Source: Candidatus Nealsonbacteria bacterium CG08_land_8_20_14_0_20_36_22 (GTDB lineage Bacteria; Patescibacteriota; Minisyncoccia; Minisyncoccales; GWA2-38-27). From it: DNA of 6,966 bases. The notes beneath the pieces are model-generated. The model did not search any database and had not been told where the DNA came from. It saw only the letters and a program-made list of their open reading frames with translations. The DNA is taken from assembly GCA_002774555.1 (NCBI GenBank), contig PEYC01000015.1, positions 1 to 6,966 of the forward strand, in the 5' to 3' direction. Positions 4,856-6,966 of the stretch are shown piece after piece (positions within the stretch are counted from its first letter, which is position 1; each line of letters begins with the position of its first letter). Position numbers and translations under genes: made by a program.

Positions 4856-5994
4856 AAAAAATAATCAATTAAGTATTCTTTAAATTTTTCCAAGTTCTCG
4901 TTTTTTATTTTAAAACCAGAAGCAGCAGGGTGTCCGCCAAAAGTTATAAAATATTGAGAACAACTTTTCATTGCTTCTACGGTATTAAAACCAGCCGGAG
5001 CTCTAACGCTGCCCTGACTATTTATTTTTTCTTTTTTATGTAAAAAAACCGGTTTTTGATATTTCTGGGACAATATTGAAGCAACAATCCCTAATAAAAT
5101 TAACTCCCAATCAGAACTCCCTTCAAAAATAATAGGGTCTTTCTTTTTGCCTGAAATTTTCTCCTCAATCTCTTCTTTTATATCTTGAATTCTTATTTTT
5201 TTCTCAATCCCCTTTTCCAATAAATTTCTTGCCAATTTCTCTGCCTCTTTCTTATCGGCAATTGTCAAAATCCGGTAGGAAACCGGGAGACCGTTTTCAA
5301 TATCTCTGATATTTAAAAGAGAGTTAATTTTATTGACTTGCTGAATTAAATTCAGGGACTGAAAATGCTCCAACCCCAACAAGGCCTGAATTCCTGGCCG
5401 CCAGCTCTCTCTTAAAGAGCTTAGTCCTTGGCAAATAATTTCTTCATTATCATCGGTTCTGGGCATCATATCAGCAATGGTAGCTATAGCCGCGAGTTCC
5501 AAAAAGTCACGTCTTAAACTCTCTGACGTTTTTTTTCCTAAAAGAAGTTTGGTTAACCTAAAAATAATTCCAACCGTGGCAAATTGCTTAAAAGGATATT
5601 TGTCCCCTTTTTGTTTTGGGTCAACAATGATGTCGGCATCTGGCAGCTGAGCTAATATCTCGTGATGGTCAATAATTATTACCTCAAAACCTAACTCTTT
5701 TGCTATTTTTACCTCCTTGAAATTCCCAATTCCGCAATCCAAAGCCAAAAATAAAGCTGGGCTATGTTTTTTTAAATAAAAAAGGGCTTTTTCATTTATG
5801 CCGTAACCATCTTTTTCTCTATCAGGAAAATAAATTGCTCCAATCTCACCATTCAAATTCTTTATCGCTTCTTTTAAAATAATTACTGAAGTTACTCCAT
5901 CCAAATCAGCATCGCCATAAATAACTATTCTTTCTTTGTTTTTTACTGCTTTTAATATCCTCTGCCCTGCTTTTTTTAAATTTTTGAGTTCCAT
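4852..5994 (-). CDS. RecJ-like DHH/DHHA1 phosphoesterase (single-stranded nucleic acid exonuclease)
   Basis: The protein shows the RecJ motif order. Motif I is YGDADLDGVTS (residues 26-36), followed by PDREKDGYGIN (57-67), which is typical of RecJ. Motif II is LALDCG (83-88), motif III is IIIDHHE (106-112) and motif IV is ATIADMMP (171-178). The DHHA1 domain ends in GGHPAASGF (353-361), the single-strand-binding signature. RecJ degrades single-stranded DNA 5' to 3' with Mn2+ in repair and recombination. At 380 residues this is only the catalytic core: E. coli RecJ has about 577 and adds an OB fold and C-terminal part, so an oligonucleotide- or RNA-directed activity is possible. The region where RecJ has PRLNAAGRL reads NKINSLLNI (221-229), an unusual replacement. 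The start overlaps pgk by 19 nt and has GGAAG seven bases upstream, the only Shine-Dalgarno-like element among the gene starts here. It overlaps rnhA by 4 nt. Confidence 0.88.
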   Translation of the reverse strand: MELKNLKKAGQRILKAVKNKERIVIYGDADLDGVTSVIILKEAIKNLNGEIGAIYFPDREKDGYGINEKALFYLKKHSPALFLALDCGIGNFKEVKIAKELGFEVIIIDHHEILAQLPDADIIVDPKQKGDKYPFKQFATVGIIFRLTKLLLGKKTSESLRRDFLELAAIATIADMMPRTDDNEEIICQGLSSLRESWRPGIQALLGLEHFQSLNLIQQVNKINSLLNIRDIENGLPVSYRILTIADKKEAEKLARNLLEKGIEKKIRIQDIKEEIEEKISGKKKDPIIFEGSSDWELILLGIVASILSQKYQKPVFLHKKEKINSQGSVRAPAGFNTVEAMKSCSQYFITFGGHPAASGFKIKNENLEKFKEYLIDYFL

Positions 5995-6966
5995 TTTAAC
6001 GCTTCCAAGCCAGGAAGGGTCTTCCCGCTTAAAAATTCCAACATTGCTCCTCCGCCAGTAGAAATATGGTCAAATTTATCTCGCAAACCAAATTTAGATA
6101 AAGCAAAAATAGTATCCCCTCCGCCGGCAATCTTAAAAGCTTGGTGATTTCTGACAATTTTTTCTCCAATTTCCTTGGTGCCTTTCTCAAATTTCGGAAC
6201 TTCAAAATGACCTAAAGGACCTGCCCAAACAATCATTTTAGCGTCTTTAATAATTTTTGAAAACATTTGAATGGTCTCAGGTCCAATATCTAAAAGTTTT
6301 TCATCCTTTCTTACTCTGGCTGGGCCCGACTGACGAACATAAAACTGGCCTGTTTCATCCGGAGAAATAAGAGAGTCAATTGGCAAATGAAGTTTAGTGG
6401 AGGTTAAGTCCAGTTTTTCAATTTCTTTCACCGTCCTCTTTTCCGGCCAGGGTCTTCCAACGCAAATTTCTTTTACTATTAAAATTGGCTCAGCAATTTT
6501 GCCTCCAATAAGTAAATGGTCAGCTTTATCTAAAAGATTCTTAATCGCTTTAATCTTACTCTCAATTTTAGTCCCGCCAATAACTACTATTAGTGGCCGC
6601 CAGGGATTTTCTAAGACCCGGGAAAGGATTTTAACTTCTTTTTCAAGTAGAAAACCGGCGCCGGACGCTAAAAATTTGGGGACTCCTACAATTGAAGCAT
6701 GTGTCCGGTGGCAAACACCAAAAGCATCGTTAATATAAACATCAGCTAATTTAGCAAGCTCTTTGGCAAAATTATCATTATTTTCCTCTTCTCCCTTATT
6801 ATTTCTTAGATTCTCTAAGAAAGTAATTCCTTCTGCTTTTGTTTTTAAATATTCTTTTAATCTTTGCCAAACCACATCTAAACTCTTTCCGCCTGCTAAA
6901 TGACTCATTAAAATCAGTTTGGCCTTGTTCTTAATTAAATATTCAAGGGTAGGCAAGGTTTGTTTT
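5976..6966 (-). CDS. pgk: Phosphoglycerate kinase, N-terminus outside window
   Basis: Pgk transfers phosphate between 1,3-bisphosphoglycerate and ADP, the first ATP-yielding step of glycolysis, in the cytosol. About 329 residues are present; the frame stays open to the right edge with the family-like KQTLPTLEYL, so the TTG at 6956 is not the true start and some 50-60 residues are missing. Clear motifs are FLENLR, YINDAFGVCHRTHAS, RPLIVVIGGTKIESKI, WAGPLGHFE, KIAGGGDT and HISTGGGAMLEFLSGKTLPG. The substrate loop normally reading SHLGRPKG here reads SHLAGGKS (6882-6905), losing the conserved Arg (human R65). The arginines equivalent to R122 (ENLR) and R170 (CHRTHAS) remain. The TAA stop lies 19 nt inside the RecJ-like gene, indicating co-transcription. 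Confidence 0.95.
   Translation of the reverse strand, partial: KQTLPTLEYLIKNKAKLILMSHLAGGKSLDVVWQRLKEYLKTKAEGITFLENLRNNKGEEENNDNFAKELAKLADVYINDAFGVCHRTHASIVGVPKFLASGAGFLLEKEVKILSRVLENPWRPLIVVIGGTKIESKIKAIKNLLDKADHLLIGGKIAEPILIVKEICVGRPWPEKRTVKEIEKLDLTSTKLHLPIDSLISPDETGQFYVRQSGPARVRKDEKLLDIGPETIQMFSKIIKDAKMIVWAGPLGHFEVPKFEKGTKEIGEKIVRNHQAFKIAGGGDTIFALSKFGLRDKFDHISTGGGAMLEFLSGKTLPGLEALKWNSKI

Noticed and set aside
6397..6738. Plus-strand open frame opposite pgk
   Set aside because: Antisense shadow of conserved Pgk motifs.
6954..6956. TTG start codon for pgk inside the window
   Set aside because: The frame continues upstream to the window edge with residues that fit the family (KQTLPTLEYL), and Pgk needs its N-terminal substrate-binding segment.

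Overview
The window looks like part of a chromosome from an AT-rich, small-genome bacterium of the Candidate Phyla Radiation (Patescibacteria), most likely a Parcubacteria-type lineage. This is inferred from protein style and context, not from a phylogenetic marker search. Pointers are a divergent F420-ligase-family protein next to murJ, a kelch protein with an N-terminal anchor, low-complexity word repeats, tight gene packing with overlapping starts and stops, and a near absence of Shine-Dalgarno sequences. TGG encodes Trp and TGA is used as a stop (end of the recJ-like gene), so the standard bacterial code applies.

Layout. All protein genes lie on the minus strand. Reading in the direction of transcription from the right edge: phosphoglycerate kinase (pgk, N-terminus outside the window) overlaps a RecJ-type DHH/DHHA1 phosphoesterase by 19 nt, which overlaps an RNase HI gene by 4 nt (ATGA). 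The unit ends at a strong hairpin that probably terminates transcription in both directions. Next is the only plus-strand gene, the RNase P RNA (rnpB, about 3896-4336). It has a near-consensus promoter, a closed P1 helix, the P4 helix with the conserved bulged U, and an unusually long P3 arm. A second minus-strand unit starts from a promoter back-to-back with that of rnpB. It holds a short, apparently eroded kelch-repeat protein that is probably translated from a leaderless start, then a CofE/F420-ligase-like protein, then the lipid II flippase murJ (stop and start abutting, TAAATG), then lepA (EF-4), which overlaps murJ by 11 nt and runs off the left edge.

Function. The content is mostly housekeeping: glycolysis (Pgk), removal of RNA/DNA intermediates (RecJ-like plus RNase HI), tRNA maturation (RNase P), cell-wall precursor export (MurJ) and translation quality control (LepA). 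The least understood gene is the CofE-like protein, with no sign of F420 chemistry in the window. I see no CRISPR array, tRNA, insertion sequence or defence system. The features most worth a second look are the CofE-like/MurJ pairing, the expanded P3 arm of rnpB, the predicted leaderless promoter of the kelch gene, the eroded kelch gene itself, the word repeat carried in frame inside lepA, and substitutions at normally conserved positions in Pgk, the RecJ-like protein and MurJ.
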